Source of the DNA: Eremomyces bilateralis CBS 781.70
Taxonomy: Eukaryota; Ascomycota; Dothideomycetes; Eremomycetales; Eremomycetaceae
Assembly: GCF_010015585.1 (NCBI RefSeq)
Contig: NW_022985077.1
Coordinates: forward strand, 258,510 to 322,509
Direction: 5' to 3'
DNA: 64,000 nucleotides
Shown piece by piece: positions 34,675 to 46,100 of this stretch. The first letter of the stretch is position 1. The number at the start of each line of letters is the position of its first letter. Both the position numbers and the translations under genes were made by a program. The notes below the pieces were generated by a model. The model worked only from the letters and a program-made list of their open reading frames with translations, did not search any database and had not been told where the DNA came from.

Positions 34675-37556
34675 ATGGAGGACTATACAGGTCATAAACC
34701 GGGCTCGCAGAGCTTCTCTAGAGGATCCCGCGCCCAGTCGAACTTGAAGGGAGGCGCTCAACGAGGTATGACCCCATCTTCCGCTCTCCGCTCACGAAAT
34801 CCCCTCAGTATTCCATATAGCTTCACCAGTGTGGTGGCAGGATAGTCAAGGTCAGTCGACTAATATCTCTGTAGCGAATCAGCAATATCATCCCCCTCCA
34901 AACGCGTTCGGTCTACCGCACCATCCCACTCAAACCCCTCCGAGCAATCAGCGGCCCCCGGCTGCGAGAGGAAATAGAGATACCTTCCAATCGAATCCTG
35001 ACTCACGCCTACCGTACGACCTCGGCGCACTCCCAGGGGACCTAGCACTGCCGACTCTCCTACCACTCCAACGTGCAGTAGCAAAGAAATTCGGACAGAA
35101 ACCTCACTATTACACACCCTCTGGAACGATCCCCTGGAACACATATGGCCACGTAGAGAGCAAGAACGTTCCAAGTTCCTTCGACAACTCCCAGCCGCCC
35201 CCTCTACCTGGATTCCTTCCGCGTGGACTTCCCCCTCCACCTGGACTTCCCCCTCCATCTGGACTGTACCCCCCGTATAGCGCCCAGCCTGTACATTTTG
35301 GACCACACACTCCATTCAATCTGGTTCACGGAACCCCAACAGCACCACCGTTCGTCAAGAATCACCTATTTCCAGCAGTTGGTTTCAATAAATACTACAT
35401 ACCTTTTCAAGCGACCGGTCAGTGTCAGGAGTTCAGCTGGGAAACTGGTTCAAACATCCGCACTCCATCCTCGCATACACAAGGTTCTGCGAGCAACGTT
35501 TCAGTTCCTGCCGGATCACCTGCGACCGTTCGTGGACCAAGCACGCCAAGCGGTCCGAGTACAGATTCCCATATCAGAACCCCGTGTTCTGTGAAACCGC
35601 CCTCCGCACCCAGCGCCAAAGCCTTTGAGACCAATCCCGCTTCTTTCGCTAGAGTGGCAGCCAGAACCCCCGGGCCAAACGGTAAAGTCTTAGAGGCAAA
35701 CCACAATACTGCACGCAGGCTCGCGAAGACAGTGGAGGAGATTGAGACGAAGCGGCGTGTAAGCTCGGGTCAGAAACAGGAAGCCATGTTTCCTTCTCAG
35801 CAAAACGCGCCAAACCGTGGCGCGGCTCCGATGGGATCCGGCCGTGTCAACGGAAAGATTCCCGTGGGTAGTTCGGGTTGGCCATTCGGTGGTCAAGCTG
35901 GAATGCCGAATCTTCAACAGGGACGTGGTGCTGGTCTTGGTAGCTTCGCTGGAGCTCTGAACAATCAATCCAACCAAGCCTCGCTTGACCTGTCGTAAGC
36001 AACCTGAATTGATGGCCTATTTATTCCCTTGCTAACGTTGAGCTTGCAGTGAATTTCCTAGCTTGTCTGGTAACCCCCAATCTCATCACCAATCATCCGC
36101 CCAGGCGATCTGGTCGAACCCTAGCCTCCGCACCCCACAACATGCGCCCGGCCAACGTCCTCAAGGACAGAATCCCGCTTTGGCACCCGGTCAAGCGCAA
36201 ACCCACCAAGGCCCGGGGCGCGCCCCAGAGGACAGTCGCAGTTCGAATGTATCTCCATTCAATGCGACCCCGGACGAGTTCCGATTCGGCGGCCAACGAG
36301 GTGCTGGACCGTTGTCGGGCCTTGGTGGTCAGCCTCAGCCCGGTAGCATTGAAGAATTTCCTCCGCTTGGTGGACTGGGTAGCAACGACCTTCCTGGCGA
36401 TCGACGGGGAAGCAGCATATTGCAAGATGCGTTTTTGAATGGCGGGATGTAAGTGATGTACGACGCTTCACATGATAGCAAACCACTGACTGGATTTCAG
36501 GCAGCGTTTGGCGATTGGGGATGCCAGAGTCGGAGCAGCCATTGGCGGTAAGCCGAATTCAGATTCTGATCATCTCGTCTTGCTCACTTTCCCCTAGGTT
36601 CCCGAGCTGGAACTGAGGGAGTCCGGAATGGACAGGGCGCTTCTGAATCCAGGGTAAGTGAGCCAGAACTGATATATCGCCCATGGATCCTAATGAACCT
36701 AGCCCACTTCCCGTCCCGCACGCACTCTCACCAACCCATCATTCTCGAACATCCCCGCCGGCCAGCTCGGATTCGCTCATCAAAGTCCCCTCGGACCGTT
36801 GGGTTCGGAACCTCGAGCTGAAGACGCTGCCGAAACCACCGATGCTGTTCCATCTGCCCCGGCTCCGCAGCAGAAGCCCCTCCCCACGCTGACGAACAAG
36901 GAGGCCGCTGGGATGAAAGGACTCCTTGCCATCCTCGACAAAGACCTTCCCACCAACAAGTGGCTTGCTTTCGGTCAAGATCTGACTCAGCTTGGCCTCG
37001 ACCTCAACCGACCCGACAATTCCCCCTTGTGGCCTACTTTCCACAATCCCTTCGAGCCGAACGCCCCCGATGCACGACCGCCGATTCCCAAGTTCACCAT
37101 CCCGCAGCACTACCTTGTGAACAATGTCCCTCCTCTTCATACGCGATTCGGAAGCTTCACTGATGAAACGCTCTTCTATATCTTTTACACGCGTTGCGAC
37201 GAGATTTGGCAGGAGCTGGCGGCAATGGAACTGTAAGTCCTTTTCTCCCCGTAGCTCCCGAGTGGATCTAATACCATGATCAGATACAAGCGTGATTGGC
37301 GCTGGCACACCTCCCTCCGCCAGTGGATGATGAAGGACGTCAGCTTCGGCGCCCCGATCCAGCTGGGCAAGGACTGCGAGAGGGGCTACTACGTCTTCTT
37401 CGACATGAAGACCTGGTCACGTGAGCGGGTGAGTTCCCTCTTCGATGACCGTGATATTGACCGCTTACAGAACCCAAGCGCGAATTCGTCCTCTACTACG
37501 AAGACCTCGAGCAACGCCACGCGGACACCGTCCGTCAGCCCCCCGCGACGATGTAG
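34675..37556 (+). CDS. NOT2: CCR4-NOT complex subunit 2
   Basis: Eight exons (34675-34765, 34830-35994, 36050-36448, 36501-36547, 36598-36653, 36703-37232, 37284-37420, 37471-37556) give 836 residues. The last 170 residues are the NOT2/3/5 domain: LGLDLNRPDNSPLWPTFHNP, YLVNNVPPLHTRFGSFTDET, LFYIFYTRC, YKRDWRWHTSLRQWM and REFVLYYEDLEQR. Upstream, EFPSL and EFPPLGGLG are conserved short motifs of NOT2. The first 430 residues are Pro/Gln/Asn-rich, probably disordered, with PPPPGLPPPSG repeats. NOT2 helps scaffold the complex that shortens poly(A) tails and represses transcription. Two exons are under 60 nt. The protein is longer than yeast or animal NOT2 because of the N-terminal extension. Confidence 0.93.
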
Positions 37557-37884
37557 ACCGGCGCCGGGATTTAGGGGAACTTTGCCACGCTTTGCAGCAT
37601 TTGCATGACCGTCACGCTTTTCGGAACGGATCACACGACTATGGAGCGACATGAGGGACCGCATGGGTCTCATATGGGAACTGTATAATTACATATGAAA
37701 GGACGGACACACCAGAACATGGTCTGCGATGAGCTGTATGTAGGAAGCCCTTCTGGGTCCATCTTCACGCGGCCAAAAGGTTGCAGATCAATAAAAATCC
37801 ATCAATGCATTTGACGTTTCGCACCATGACATATGCCATTGTCAATATCGTACAGCTTTTCACGCCTTGCTAATCGCATTCTTT
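37557..37884. other. Intergenic between convergent NOT2 and TIM21
   Basis: About 330 bases contain the 3' ends of both genes. An ATAAAAAT-like polyadenylation context occurs near 37790. Nothing else is seen. Confidence 0.5.
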
Positions 37885-38788
37885 CTACCACCATTTCACA
37901 CCGAAGACCGTCGATGACCCCGACTTCTCATCCTTCTTCCCCGCCTCGTTCTCCAAAAATATCCGCTGGTGACCCTGGACGTCCAGATACAGCTGATAAT
38001 ACTCAAAATCCCCACCCGGCCGCCTCGTCATGTGGACGCGGCAGATGCCACGATTGACGGGACCGTCGACCTACTTCAATTAGACAAATAGAAACTACCA
38101 GTGGCGGGTGACCTACGTGAAAATGCATATACAAATGCTCCATCCCCACCCGATCCTTTTCAATCCGTGATCTTCGATCGGTTAGCCGATCCACCGCTGC
38201 GTTTCAGAAAAGCAACTTACGCTATCGATCGGTTTCGCGTCCACTTATTCCAGCTCGCCTCTCCATGCGCGTAAATCTTCTTTGGATCCCCCAAGATACG
38301 CACGCAGTTCGGATCGTCTTTGATCCGCTCCACCGCGCGGTCAAAGACCCGCGTTTTGCTGTCGGTGGCGAAGACCTCCTTGTATAGGAAGTACGATACG
38401 CCGCCCTGTTCGAGAATCAGTAAATATTCAAAACAGGATAGCTTACGGGCTGATTTTTTCTATATCTTTCTTTTCTTTTAAAAAGGGGCAAAGGCTGGCA
38501 TACCGTCAACACCACTCCCACCACGATCACCAGAAAATTAAACGACTGCTGCGTCGTCCGCGCGGCCTTCTCGCCCATGCTCAGGTCATTCCACTGGACC
38601 CGTCCATCGTCGCTGATCACCGTGATCGCTTTCCGCTGCGAACGAGGCGGCTCGGGCTTGCTTCCCAAGTTGCTCTGTGTGGCATATGGGCGTGCCAGCG
38701 CGCGTGGGGGGTGATGGGTTAGGAACGACAGCGGCGCCCGGCGGGCGGCACATATGGATCTGGTGGACATTAGATGGAGGATTCTCAT
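37885..38788 (-). CDS. TIM21: Mitochondrial import inner membrane translocase subunit Tim21
   Basis: Four exons (38504-38788, 38221-38405, 38117-38171, 37885-38070) give 236 residues. The N-terminus is a basic presequence (STRSICAARRAPLSFLTHHP). One membrane span follows at about residues 80-105 (LVIVVGVVLTGGVSYFLY). The intermembrane-space domain contains EVFATDSKTRVFDRAVERI, GDPKKIYAHGE, a GMEHLYMHFHVDGPVNRG block and RIFLENE. Tim21 links the TIM23 channel to the TOM complex and to respiratory chain assembly. The third exon is 55 nt. Two in-frame ATGs, at 38788 and 38770, could both start a presequence. Confidence 0.93.
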
Positions 38789-39193
38789 GGAGGCTTCTTG
38801 ATTCTCATTTTGGATCCATGGGGATAGGGGGCATGGTCGAAGGGCCAAGTTATATCTTCATGAGAATTGAAGCCGTCGACCGGACTGGGTGTCCTCTGCA
38901 TGTGCAAGGGTCTTTTCAGGCCCATAAATTCCGGGCTCAGCCACAGCCACTTCAGAGCACGTGACGTGGCTAATGTGGCGTTACACAACTTTTGCCTTAG
39001 TGCCTGAGGCTTAATTGTGGCGACTACGACCCTCGGTCGCTCTTGTCTCAGCACGAGCCGACAATCGACGTGAAGCTATTCCGCCATCAAGGACATGCGA
39101 ATTTATTTAATAGATCGATCCGCTTGATTCTCTCCAAGCCCTACTGGCTCTTGAGCACCGCCTGCCGGATACCATTCCCCCAATTTCCTCATC
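38789..39193. promoter_or_regulatory. Divergent promoter shared by TIM21 and MSP1
   Basis: Only 405 bases separate the two start codons, and both proteins handle mitochondrial membrane proteins. An E-box-like CACGTGACGTGG occurs near 38958-38969, that is, CACGTGAC followed by GTGG. Fungal bZIP or bHLH factors can bind such sequences. Which gene it serves is unknown. Confidence 0.5.
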
Positions 39194-40561
39194 ATGAGCT
39201 CCGGCTCAACAAGACGATGGCAATATGTCGCCGACCTTCTCATGGCCGCCGCCCTCGTACGTCCATCGTCATCATATACAGGATAGCAGACACGACTAAC
39301 AAGCACGATGTAGCCCGTCATGACCTACCTTGCCATGAAGACTCTCCTCTCCCACCTCGACTTCGGCACTGGCGACCGTGAAAAGGACAAGAAAGACGCG
39401 GCGGCGGCGGCGCGAAAACTGGACCGGCTACTGGCTGCACGCGACAATACTTACGAGGACGACGTCGACAAGAGAAAGAATCTGGAGTTGACGCAGTATG
39501 AGAGGCAGATAGCATTGGAGGTGGTCATGCCGAGTGACATCCCCGTGTCGTTCAAAGGTGAGTCGCAGTTCAAGACAAGAGAGGGAACCTCAGGCTGATC
39601 AATATGCGCTGCAGACATTGGAGGTCTAGACGATATCATCGAAGAGCTTCGCGAATCTGTCATTTACCCACTTACCCTCCCCCACCTCTACTCGCGCTCC
39701 TCTTCCCTCCTCTCCGCCCCATCCGGCGTCCTCCTCTACGGCCCCCCTGGCTGCGGCAAAACCATGCTCGCCAAAGCCCTCGCCCACGAATCCGGTGCCA
39801 CCTTCATCAACCTCCACATCAGCACACTCACCGAGAAATGGTACGGCGACTCCAACAAGCTCGTCAACGCCGTCTTCAGCCTCGCCCGCAAACTCCAGCC
39901 CTCCATCGTCTTCATCGACGAGATCGACGCCCTGCTCGGCACCCGCCGCTCCGGCGAGCACGAGGCGAACGGCATGGTGAAGGCCGAGTTCATGACGCAC
40001 TGGGACGGGTTGACGTCCGTCGACGCCGCCGGCAGCGCCCAGCGGATCTGCATCCTCGGCGCGACGAACCGCATCCAGGACATCGACGAGGCGATCCTCC
40101 GGCGCATGCCGAAGAAGTTCCCGGTAGCGTTGCCGAGCGCGCACCAGCGGCGGAATATCTTCAAGCTGATTCTGAGCGACACGACAATGGACCCGGATTT
40201 CGACCTGGATTATCTGGTGAAGCTGAGCGCGGGGATGAGCGGGAGCGATATCAAGGAGGCCTGTAGGGATGCGGCTATGGTCCCGGTGAGGGAGAGTATA
40301 CGTGCCTTGCAGAAGAAGAACGTCGGACGGGACCTGCGGGCGGCGGATATCAAGGAGATCCGTGGCGTGCGGACGGCAGATTTCTTCGGCAAAGGCGCAG
40401 GCATGGGCTATGCGGTCACCAACCAGACCCAGACTACCGACGATATTGATGCGAGCCCCGCAGGGAGCAAGCGTGGGGTGGATAGTGACGCAGAAGGCGA
40501 TAGCTCATACACGGATACGGAGGAAGAGGTGGAAGAGGTGGAGGCGGCCGCGAGAACTTAG
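39194..40561 (+). CDS. MSP1: Mitochondrial outer-membrane AAA ATPase Msp1
   Basis: Three exons (39194-39256, 39314-39557, 39615-40561) give 417 residues. Residues of about 10-33 form the N-terminal membrane anchor. A charged linker (KDAAAAARKLDRLLAARDN) precedes the AAA module: DIGGLDDIIEELRE, Walker A GPPGCGKT (about 145-152), Walker B SIVFIDEIDALLGTR, the second region of homology ILGATNRIQDIDEAILRR and SGSDIKEACRDAA. Msp1 is a hexamer that pulls mislocalised tail-anchored proteins and stalled precursors out of the outer mitochondrial and peroxisomal membranes. The C-terminal 60 residues are acidic and specific to filamentous fungi. All catalytic residues are present. Confidence 0.96.
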
Positions 40562-40803
40562 AGATGTTCCTTTGGCTAGGGGAACATGTTGTATCATCTT
40601 GCATGGGTCGGCGTTGGCTGGGACTCCATCCGTACGGTTAAGGCGACATGATGCGGTCACGGCAATTCACCATTTCAGCGGTATATATTGGGTAGATAGA
40701 CGAGCTAACGGACAGGACGGGTTCTCCAATCTTCATGTACGAAGGCGAATTTCAAGAGATCTGTTTTGAACGCATCCATAATCCTATTTCCAAACACCAA
40801 ACA

Positions 40804-42411
40804 TCAAACGTCTCCCCACTTCTCCACCAATAGGTCCGCTTTCTTCCCCTCCCATCCCTCCTCTGTCTCCGCTTTCCGCATCGCATTTCCCACCGCCGCG
40901 ACCCTCTCTTCCAGTTTGCGCAACAGGTCACTCCTCTTCGGATGTTTCTTGTCTCCATCCTCCAGGTCCCCGAATTCCGCATCACTACCTCTCCATACCT
41001 CAACCAACACCTTCTCCAGATCCTCCGCTTCACGGTCCACCTCCCTCGCCACCATCCGGAGTCCACTGCTGTCCAAAGCGCCTGCTTGCGCGGCGATCTT
41101 GCGACTACGGATGGTGAGGGCGGCGGCGATCTCCCGGGTCGTTTTGACGGCGTCCGCTCGCTCTGCTTTAACACCTAGATGTGTCAGGAGAGACTCCGCG
41201 GCTGTGACATGAGAACCGGGTGCTGCCGCCTTCTTCGATGATGCAGTCGAATCGGAACGTTGCCGATCAGACGCCGCGGTTCCGGAAACATGGGAAGCAA
41301 GGGCATCTAGCGAAGTTGCGATAGACAGGAGGAATTGGATGTGAGTTCTCGTTTCGTCAAGTCGCTTGATCATGAATTCGACGGACGACATGGAATACCG
41401 CGCCGTCTGGCCTTGGCTCGCCGTCTGGCTTCGCGAGCTCTCAGCGAGGGCCTTCGACAGCGGTCCGCGCAGGGTGGAATTAAGACCTAGTTCAATCACG
41501 GACGGAATCTCGGCGGTCAGCGTTCCTAGTTCGGTTTTGAGCTCCGCGATAGCGGAGGGGAGGTCTTGATCCGGCACTGGCAGCCGCTGCTGCGAAAGGG
41601 CTTCCAGAAGGGCACGTTGGTAGATATAGTCAATGTTTGCTCTTATCGCAGCAGAACGAAGGGCGATCAGCGCAGCGAGGTTTTGCTCGGCGGCGGCGGC
41701 ATCGATCGTGCTGGCTTCGGGGCTGGAAACCTTTGCGAGGGCGGAGAGGACACGATCGTCGGCCTCGAAGGTGTCCTGCACGACGGCATGCGTGGATTTG
41801 AGTGCGGACGTGGTCTGATGGCGCATCGCCTCAGTTGAGCTGTTCACGACATGCGATAGTTCCTCGACCTGGCTGTGTGAGTAGAGATACGATGAGACAT
41901 GAAGAAGAAGCCTACTGCGACCTGGAGCTGCCCACTCTCTTGCGCGTTCTTCTTGCTCCCCATCTCAATGGCCGATCGATATCGGGAGGAGGTTTCGCGA
42001 TTCTGGGACTTGATGGCTAGTAATGCCTGCTTCTGCGTCTCTAGATTCTTGCACTGCCGCTCGATTGCTTCGGTCGAGGCTTCGAGCGCTTCAATGGCGG
42101 CAACCATCTCGTCTTCCAGCAATGGACTGCCTTGGACCGGAATAGGTTCCTTGTTCGCCCATTTTGGCGCAAGCTGGCGGTATCTAGCGGAGTTAGAAGG
42201 AAATACTCATAGTCCAATGAAGAACATCGTACAGTGCTTCCTCCTCGAAGCTGAGCAAGGTCTCGTCATGCAGGTACCGTTCTACCCATGACAGGATCGC
42301 TTCTCTAGTCTGAGAAGATTCAAATGCCCATTTGACATCGTCCGCCCCCAATGGAATTCCTCGCTCTTCAAGAACGGCTAATAAAGTCTGGAGTTCCACC
42401 TCTCGCGGCAT
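40804..42411 (-). CDS. Coiled-coil protein resembling augmin subunit HAUS3
   Basis: Three exons (42233-42411, 41922-42183, 40804-41868) give 501 residues. The N-terminus reads LLAVLEERGIPLGADDVKWA, FESSQTREAILSWVERYL and DETLLSFEEEALYRQL, a spacing like the HAUS3 N-terminal domain (a hydrophobic residue, W or F, then E...L.W, then LS..E). The rest is almost entirely heptad-like, with Ala, Glu, Leu and Gln, and should form long coiled coils. If it is HAUS3-like, it would help the augmin complex place gamma-tubulin on spindle microtubules; homologues are described in Aspergillus nidulans. The family match was made by eye. Another kinetochore or tether coiled-coil protein is possible. The second donor, GTCGCA, is weak. 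Confidence 0.6.
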
Positions 42412-43224
42412 GACGATGTGCGATTCGGAAGCAGCCTGGCTTTACTGGGCAGGCTTCAATATGGTACGGTATATTTATGGATTTGACGAGCACAAAGTGG
42501 TCTTCGTGCTAATCGACTTGCTTCGACACGTAGAAATCACAAGCTTTAAAGATGGTCGGAGTATTTACAAAGTATTTACAAAGTCAACTTTCCTGCCCTC
42601 GTAGTTAAACGGTACGGGACGCCGCGACCCCCTGGTCCCAAAGCACGGCCTTTGCGATCCCCCTTTGCGCTAAACATTTAGGCTTGTCATCCCCGAGACT
42701 TGATCCGACATCACTTCAGTCCTTCATTTCCGTTATGGACTCATTGTCCATCAAGCCGTTGCAAATTCTGCTTTCCCGATTCCAAGATGGTATCGAATAT
42801 CTCACGCACTCTTACTGGACGTATGGATTGTACCATCGATGGGGTTGGCCATCGCGCCTCAATGAGAAGACCTCCGTCTCCGTTTGTCCTTCGGTCCATT
42901 ATCATCGTCCATGAAACCAGCTCGGGTACCCGGAGATTAATTTAAACAAACATACAGGGTTTATCAAGGCGCAATGGCAATGGATTGTGGAAATATACTT
43001 GGGTACTTCTACAGAGGATTTGTTTGGCACGCGTATCGGAGCTACAGTATATGACAGGCAAACCACGATCATGACTGGATACTTGAAGTACCAGCTTTTC
43101 GTCTCGGATGATCGTTCCAGCTCTTATCATAACGTCAACCACACGGACTTGGCCTCCTGCTAAGCCCTTCTCTGCAGAGTCGCCTAACGCCCTTTCTGAT
43201 CTCACTGACAACAACCATACCATC
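42412..43224. other. Intergenic, no gene seen
   Basis: This holds the promoter of the HAUS3-like gene on the left and the 3' region of the next minus-strand gene on the right. The frames near 42684-42945 have no domain. Confidence 0.5.
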
Positions 43225-43787
43225 CTAATACCGCCTGAACCAGTCCACCCCCCTCACATACTTATCAGTCAGATACCCGACCACGAACGCATACACCGTC
43301 TTATGCACCAAATCAACTGTCTGCTCCTGAATCGGCCACTTCCACGGCGCCGCGCTCGCCCCCGCCGCATTCTCCACGATCTGATCCCCCACGAGCCGCA
43401 CCCCCCCGAAGAAGTAACTGGTCACCGGACCGATGATGCCGTAGTACGACATGATCGCACGCAGCGGCGCCATCAGTATGGCCATGCCGAAATGATGCGC
43501 GTGGTTGAGCAGGACCCAGTGCCTGGATGCGAACGTCGTGCCGTAGAGGCCGAGATGCGTCGCGATGGTACGGGCGGGGACGTAGGAGTTGGGTCGGTGG
43601 GTGATTAATTGCTCGAACTTGGACGACAGGAGCATGCTGGGATCGATGTTAGTTGCTGGACTTCGATTGTGTGGGCGGTTTCGTACGCGAGACCACCTGC
43701 GGCGCCGGTACCGATGCCGATGGCTAGAGTTTGCCCGAAGGTGACCCGTGGCGAACGAGGATATGTCGCTTTTGCATCCCACGCCAT
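43225..43787 (-). CDS. Small fungal membrane protein, unknown function
   Basis: Two exons (43687-43787, 43225-43636) give 170 residues. A 50-nt intron with a CAACTAAC branch site joins GIGTGAAGGLA to MLLSSKFEQLI. Residues of about 17-35 (LAIGIGTGAAGGLAMLL) are hydrophobic. Further apolar segments around AHHFGMAILMAPLRAIMSYY and GIIGPVTSYFFGGVRLVG suggest two or three membrane segments. It ends with DKYVRGVDWFRRY. The alternation of short apolar helices and the absence of a secretion signal would suit a mitochondrial or endoplasmic membrane location, but nothing proves either. No family is recognised. Confidence 0.65.
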
Positions 43788-44212
43788 CTTGTCAACTATA
43801 CTGTTCTCTGTGCTGTATTTCAGTAGTTCAATTGAGTGCTCGATAATCCAGATTCGTGTGATAGACATAGAGCTGAGGTTGTGGTGGTCAACTTGGATCA
43901 GGTCCAACGTCATCCTGACGAGTGGGATAGAGTTGGTATACAAGGGTGCATCGTCGACCATTGTTGGCCATATATTTTTCTATAAGACTTACGTGTACCA
44001 AACAATTCTAATGATGAAGTATAATTGATGAGGGCATGAGTGATTGAATGAGCGACTTTCAATGGTGTATCCTGTTGAGTATAGACTGACACAATCCATC
44101 GTCTCAGGGGTAACTACACTTCAGGCAGCCATCAGATAACACAGACATGGTAAACAGAGTCGTAATCCATATGTTCAATTAACCCAATTCCATTTAGTAA
44201 GAAAGATCGGGC

Positions 44213-44282
44213 GAGTGATGTAGTGGTTACGATTGTGTATTAACCACTAGTTATGTAGTCGTAACAACTAACTACATCTCAC
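44213..44282. repeat. Imperfect inverted repeat, about 70 bp
   Basis: The outer arms GTGATGTAGT..GGTTACGA and TCGTAAC..ACTACATCTCAC pair with small bulges. Inside them is a second palindrome, TAGTGGTTA with TAACCACTA. The DNA could form a cruciform, or the RNA a hairpin. It might be the scar of a small non-autonomous element. No target-site duplication was confirmed. Confidence 0.5.
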
Positions 44283-44516
44283 TTCCCGCATGTTGTTTCC
44301 TGAAGTACTGTGGTTAAAAAAACCCGTAGTTATCAATAAATGATTTCTACAAGGTTTCTACGGTACCGGCCTTCATAGTTTTTATTCTTTTTTTCTTGGA
44401 AGTCATGCTTTGTTTTACTTTATAGGCGAGAGATATTGGCATGATCTACTTGGTGCCTAGAGGAAGACTTGGCTAGGGAAGATAGGTATGTTCTGGTACC
44501 TCGAGAGCGAAATATA

Positions 44517-44567
44517 GGGACTTAGAGCAGTTTAGCTGCAGGGCACAAGTTCGAGTCAGGAAGTCCT
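44517..44567 (+). ncRNA. Possible truncated tRNA-like unit
   Basis: The 51-base unit begins GGGACTT and ends AAGTCCT, which pair over seven positions (one G-U) like an acceptor stem. It contains GCAGTTTAGCTGC, which folds as a short D-arm-like hairpin, and AAGTTCGAGTCAG, close to the Pol III B box. A run of six T follows at 44575-44580, a usual Pol III terminator. An anticodon arm is not visible and the unit is too short for a normal tRNA. It may be a decayed tRNA, a SINE head or chance. Confidence 0.35.
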
Positions 44568-44930
44568 AGTATTATTTTTTCTGTGATTTCATATCCCATA
44601 TCATTTTCAAGTCCCTGGGCACTTTATGGTTTATTTGAATTATTTGGATCAGTATCAGACAACTCGTATCAGCGGATATTCGTACTTCATCATACCAATA
44701 CCCGTGAAGTGGTTTGATTCTCTGCTACTTTACACTGGTCGCATGTAGGATGCGCGGGTAGACATGATTTGAAGTCATCTATAGTATATAAATGTATTAA
44801 CTCCGAATTTCACCATTAGGATCAAGTGTGGTATTTGTGTACACCCCGTTTTCAGCCCTACCAATCCGCGGTACCACGACTCACACCCTCCGAGCTAAAA
44901 TTTGGTCTCACTATCCGTTTCGTGGATCGT

Positions 44931-46100
44931 TTAGTTCAGTAGTTGTAGATTCGGCTGTGGGCTGGGTTCATGCTGCCGCCTGGCCGCCTCTGCAGCGGCG
45001 TTGAAGAAATCCTGGGGGCTATGGGGCTTATAGCCGGTGATATCATGGAACGCTATGGTGGAGGTGAAGGTGATCTTTCCCTCGGAAACCAATGTAAGTA
45101 ACTCGAGCAGGCAATTGGGGTCGTAATGGAAGCCTTGGGAAACTCGAGCCCAATTACTCCTTGATACCCGGCTGCATTATTTAGCTAACCCTGGCACATT
45201 TAGAACCATTGCGCGGAAACTTACTGACTGGCGCTCTTGAAGTCTATCTGAATTCCAAAAGCTGCACTAGCCGCCGTCGCCAGTTCTCGTCCAGTGACTA
45301 ACACGGGGCCAGTGCAGATTATGAGTTGCCCATGGTGACGGTCATCGAAGCCATGCTGGCCATGGCCTGTCAATATATGTGCCGCAAGAAGAGCGAGGTC
45401 CTTCTAGAAGTTAGTAGATTTCGTATTGCGTGGATCACTCGTTTCTTACTGTCAGAGCCATTGGCGCAAACCGATCATGATCGTCAATAGGAAGGAACAT
45501 GGTGGCGGTATTATCCTGGCCGGTATCCTGGCCTGCATTGAATTGCGCGGAAACATTATCAGTGTAGAACCCCGGGCTGATCGACCATTAATGTTGAATG
45601 TCATATGGCAGAAGTTAAGCTTACCGAATCACAACAGGAGAGTAACGGAGAGGAGAATCGGGATCTCTCATGGTATTAAGAAGATATCTCTCCATGTCAA
45701 AGAAAAGACGAAGCCCGGGCTGCCAGTGCGGGTCGGCAACATCACACCCCACCGAGCTAATGAAGCAGATATTGGGGATACCCAAGAGCTTGGCTGCACT
45801 AACAATGTCGAGGAGAATATGGAATCTCTCCCCGTTCGCAGGAGGAACCAAACAGATGGTATCGCACCCACCCATCTGCAGTGCTCGGAGAATCTCGTAT
45901 TCATACCGACGCCGGTGTGGAACGACGGCAGCTCCGCACCTCCCCAAAAATTTCACCCTGTCGGAATCAGGGTGCGTTGTGAGGGCTACGACCCTGTTGA
46001 TCTTCGCGCAGAAATCTATATGGATCAAAAGAGTCTCGGCAATACGGAAACCGATCTGGGTCTCGGCAGCAGTGACACAGACCCATCGATTGTCGACCAT
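44931..46100 (-). CDS. NmrA-like Rossmann-fold NAD(P)-binding protein
   Basis: Four exons (45625-46100, 45450-45576, 45225-45403, 44931-45171) give 340 residues, and every junction keeps the frame. The start, MVDNRWVCVTAAETQIGFRI, is a beta-strand plus glycine-poor nucleotide loop like that of NmrA/HSCARG-type atypical short-chain dehydrogenases. It continues with CDTICLVPPANGERFHILLD, AAKLLGIPNICFISSVGCD and, from later exons, TGPVLVTGRELATAASAAFG and AFHDITGYKPHSPQDFFNAA. No Tyr-x-x-x-Lys catalytic pair is evident, so it may sense the redox state or act as a weak oxidoreductase. Only exon 1 stands out as a long frame. The rest was assembled from splice sites. The substrate is unknown. Confidence 0.8.

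Larger units (their letters stand above)
43788..44930. other. AT-rich spacer with hairpin and tRNA-like unit
   Basis: This 1.1-kb spacer is more AT-rich than its surroundings and has no coding frame. It contains an imperfect inverted repeat (44213-44282) and a short unit with Pol III-like signals (44517-44580), each listed separately. The left part is the promoter of the small membrane protein. Confidence 0.55.
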
